This document shows positions 62,454 through 64,000 of a stretch of 64,000 nt of DNA, in pieces. A program made the position numbers and the translations under genes. The notes under the pieces are model-generated. The model saw only the letters and a list, made by a program, of their open reading frames with translations, made no database searches and was not told the DNA's origin. The DNA is from Gemmatimonadota bacterium (GTDB lineage Bacteria > Gemmatimonadota > Gemmatimonadetes > Longimicrobiales > Gaopeijiaceae). Each line of letters begins with the position of its first letter. Position 1 is the first letter of the stretch. The stretch covers positions 808,001 to 872,000 of the forward strand of contig JAWKQO010000001.1 of NCBI GenBank assembly GCA_041390105.1, read 5' to 3'.

Positions 62454-64000
62454 TCAGAAGGCGTAGCGCACGCCCAGCTGCATCTGCCAACGGGAGCTCA
62501 GGTCGAAGACGCTGAGCGGGTCCGCGTTGCCGTCGTCGTCCAACCGCAGCCGCCCGGTGGGGCGGAAGATCCCGCGGTTGTTGGCCGTGTCCCAGCCGCG
62601 CAGCTGGAGCAGGTCCAGCCCGGCGAACTGCGGCCCCTCGCTGATGCCCCAACTCTGGTTCAACAGGTTGAGCACGTTGAAGACGTCGAGCGTGATCTCG
62701 GCACGCTGTCCCGTCACGGTCGGCACCTTGAAGGTGAAGCGCGTGTCGACCCGGTTCTGCCAGGGACCCTGGCAGACGTTACGGGTCAGGATCTGTCCCC
62801 GGTTCTCCGCCAGACAGGCTTCGCTCTCGATGAAGGCGTTGAGCACGTTCCAGTCCGCCGGATCCGTCAGCGTGATGTCGCCCGGGCCCGAGGGCACGTA
62901 GAGCAGGTCGTTGAAGCGGTTGCTGGCGTAGGACGCCTCGAAGCCGTCCGCGTTCACGTCACCGTCGTAGACGTAGCTGTAGCGCCCGCCCGAGTTGCCG
63001 ATGTAGAACCACGACCAGCTCACGTACTGCCCCAGGTCCACCAGCCCGCTCAGCACGACCTTGTGGCGCGTCTCGTAGTCGGACGTCGACAAGACGGGGT
63101 CGTTGGGGCTGCCCTGCACCGGGTTGAACCCGATGTTCGACGTCGCGATCGACGACGTGAGGCCGCTCAGGTCCTCCGCCCGCGCGTAGGTGTAGGAGCC
63201 GTTCAGCTCATACCCGTCCGCATACCGCTTCTGGAGCTGCAGCGTGCTGCTCCAGGACCGGTCCTGGTCGCTGTTGCCCAGCTCCACCACCGCCAGACCG
63301 GCCGTGGAGTTGATGCGGTTGGGCGAAGCCACGCTGCGGTTGTCCGCACCGTCGGCGATCGCACCCGCCGCAATGGTGCCGAAGACCGGCCGCCCGCCCT
63401 GGGTCGTGGTCACGGGCGAGGCGAAGTTCACGTTCAGCTCACGCAGCAGGATCTGCTTGGCGGACTTCGTATAGAGGAAGTCGGCGGTAGCCACCAGACC
63501 GTAGGGCAGCTGCTTGTCCGCACCCAGGTTGAAGCGCCAGGCGTGCGGCCACTGGAAGTCCGGATCCACCACGTTGATCACGGCCAGCGGGGGTGCCGGC
63601 GTGCCGCCCGCGGCGCAGGTCGTGGGCTGGTTGTCCGGGTCCAGGGTGTAGGCCGGCATGTTCGAACCAGAGGCCGAGCAGTTGATGGTCACCTGGAAGC
63701 GCCCGGTGTTGCTGTACAGGTTCGACAGCCACACGTAGGGATAGCGGCCCGTGAAGATGCCGGCGCCACCACGCACCTGCAGGCTCTGGTCCTCGAAGAC
63801 GTCCCAGTTGAAGCCCAGGCGCGGAGAGATGATCCCGTTGCCCGACGGCACCTCGTCGGTGCTGCGACCGAAGGCGGCGGCCACGTCGGCGTTCGCTTCC
63901 GGCTTGTCTCCCACCAGCGGTACGTCGTAGCGCAGCCCTGCCGTGAACACCACGTTCGGCCGGACCGTCCACTCCGTCTGCCCGTACGCGGACAGCTGAT
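62454..64000 (-). CDS. TonB-dependent receptor-like outer-membrane beta-barrel, C-terminal part
   Basis: The frame is open to the right end; about 515 residues are seen. Alternating aromatic beta-strands (LSAYGQTEWTVRPNVVFTAGLRYDV, SPRLGFNWDVFEDQSLQVRGGAG, TLDVFNVLNLLNQ) and the terminal LGVRYAF with final Phe mark an outer-membrane barrel of the TonB-receptor/OmpA-like carboxypeptidase-regulatory type. Substrate unknown; plug domain lies outside. Confidence 0.88.
   Translation of the reverse strand, partial: QLSAYGQTEWTVRPNVVFTAGLRYDVPLVGDKPEANADVAAAFGRSTDEVPSGNGIISPRLGFNWDVFEDQSLQVRGGAGIFTGRYPYVWLSNLYSNTGRFQVTINCSASGSNMPAYTLDPDNQPTTCAAGGTPAPPLAVINVVDPDFQWPHAWRFNLGADKQLPYGLVATADFLYTKSAKQILLRELNVNFASPVTTTQGGRPVFGTIAAGAIADGADNRSVASPNRINSTAGLAVVELGNSDQDRSWSSTLQLQKRYADGYELNGSYTYARAEDLSGLTSSIATSNIGFNPVQGSPNDPVLSTSDYETRHKVVLSGLVDLGQYVSWSWFYIGNSGGRYSYVYDGDVNADGFEASYASNRFNDLLYVPSGPGDITLTDPADWNVLNAFIESEACLAENRGQILTRNVCQGPWQNRVDTRFTFKVPTVTGQRAEITLDVFNVLNLLNQSWGISEGPQFAGLDLLQLRGWDTANNRGIFRPTGRLRLDDDGNADPLSVFDLSSRWQMQLGVRYAF

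Overview
The window is high-GC bacterial chromosome. Gene content (short RNase G upstream of rplU-rpmA, ybeY/7TM-HD/phoH cluster, FIMAH-type secreted protein, six-bladed beta-propeller lipoproteins, purS-purQ-purL type purine operon) suggests a member of Gemmatimonadota or a close relative. That assignment is inference; no rRNA gene is present to settle it.

Layout. Positions 1-888 hold the end of a sodium:solute symporter. From 940 to 27859 almost everything is on the minus strand: two secreted proteins, a lytic transglycosylase, rpmA and rplU, RNase G, and an acyl-CoA/terpenoid/propionate-type catabolic block (acyl-CoA dehydrogenase, enoyl-CoA hydratase, AtuA-like proteins, biotin-dependent carboxyltransferase, split B12-dependent acyl-CoA mutase and its MeaB GTPase). 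These are followed by ubiB, mgtE, ybeY, a 7TM-HD phosphodiesterase, phoH, aspS and a VanZ-like gene. rlmN (27866-28945, plus strand) is the last housekeeping gene before the accessory region.

The accessory region (about 29.0-39.7 kb) is an integron cassette array with no integrase gene in the window (a CALIN, or the distal part of a sedentary integron). I count seven full attC sites of about 104-120 bp, one degenerate site at the left edge, and two 18-bp collapsed sites sharing the core AAACGTCGTTAG. All cassette genes are on the plus strand. In order they encode: a reverse transcriptase with a long helical C-terminal region (WVDD catalytic box); a secreted protein; a small membrane protein; a beta-propeller protein; a DUF4160/DUF2442-HTH toxin-antitoxin-like pair with its own promoter and palindromic operator; a second beta-propeller lipoprotein; a secreted orphan; a third beta-propeller gene coupled to a thioredoxin-like gene; and a membrane protein plus ABC ATPase without a terminal attC. 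A transposase C-terminal remnant lies beyond the right edge. The reverse transcriptase cassette is the best candidate for an undescribed (probably anti-phage) system.

From 39998 to 64000 the sequence is again ordinary chromosome: a Tat-exported 5'-nucleotidase, lepB, a LytR_C protein, a YqeK-like HD protein and rqcH. Next come an HD-GYP/HEAT pair sharing an N-terminal domain, lexA with a small downstream ORF, truA, a transaldolase-like gene and an HtrA protease. A tightly overlapped operon purB-purC-psd-pssA-purS-purQ-purL-purF joins purine synthesis to phosphatidylethanolamine synthesis and is followed by adenosine deaminase. On the minus strand a TonB-dependent-receptor-like barrel gene runs off the right end.
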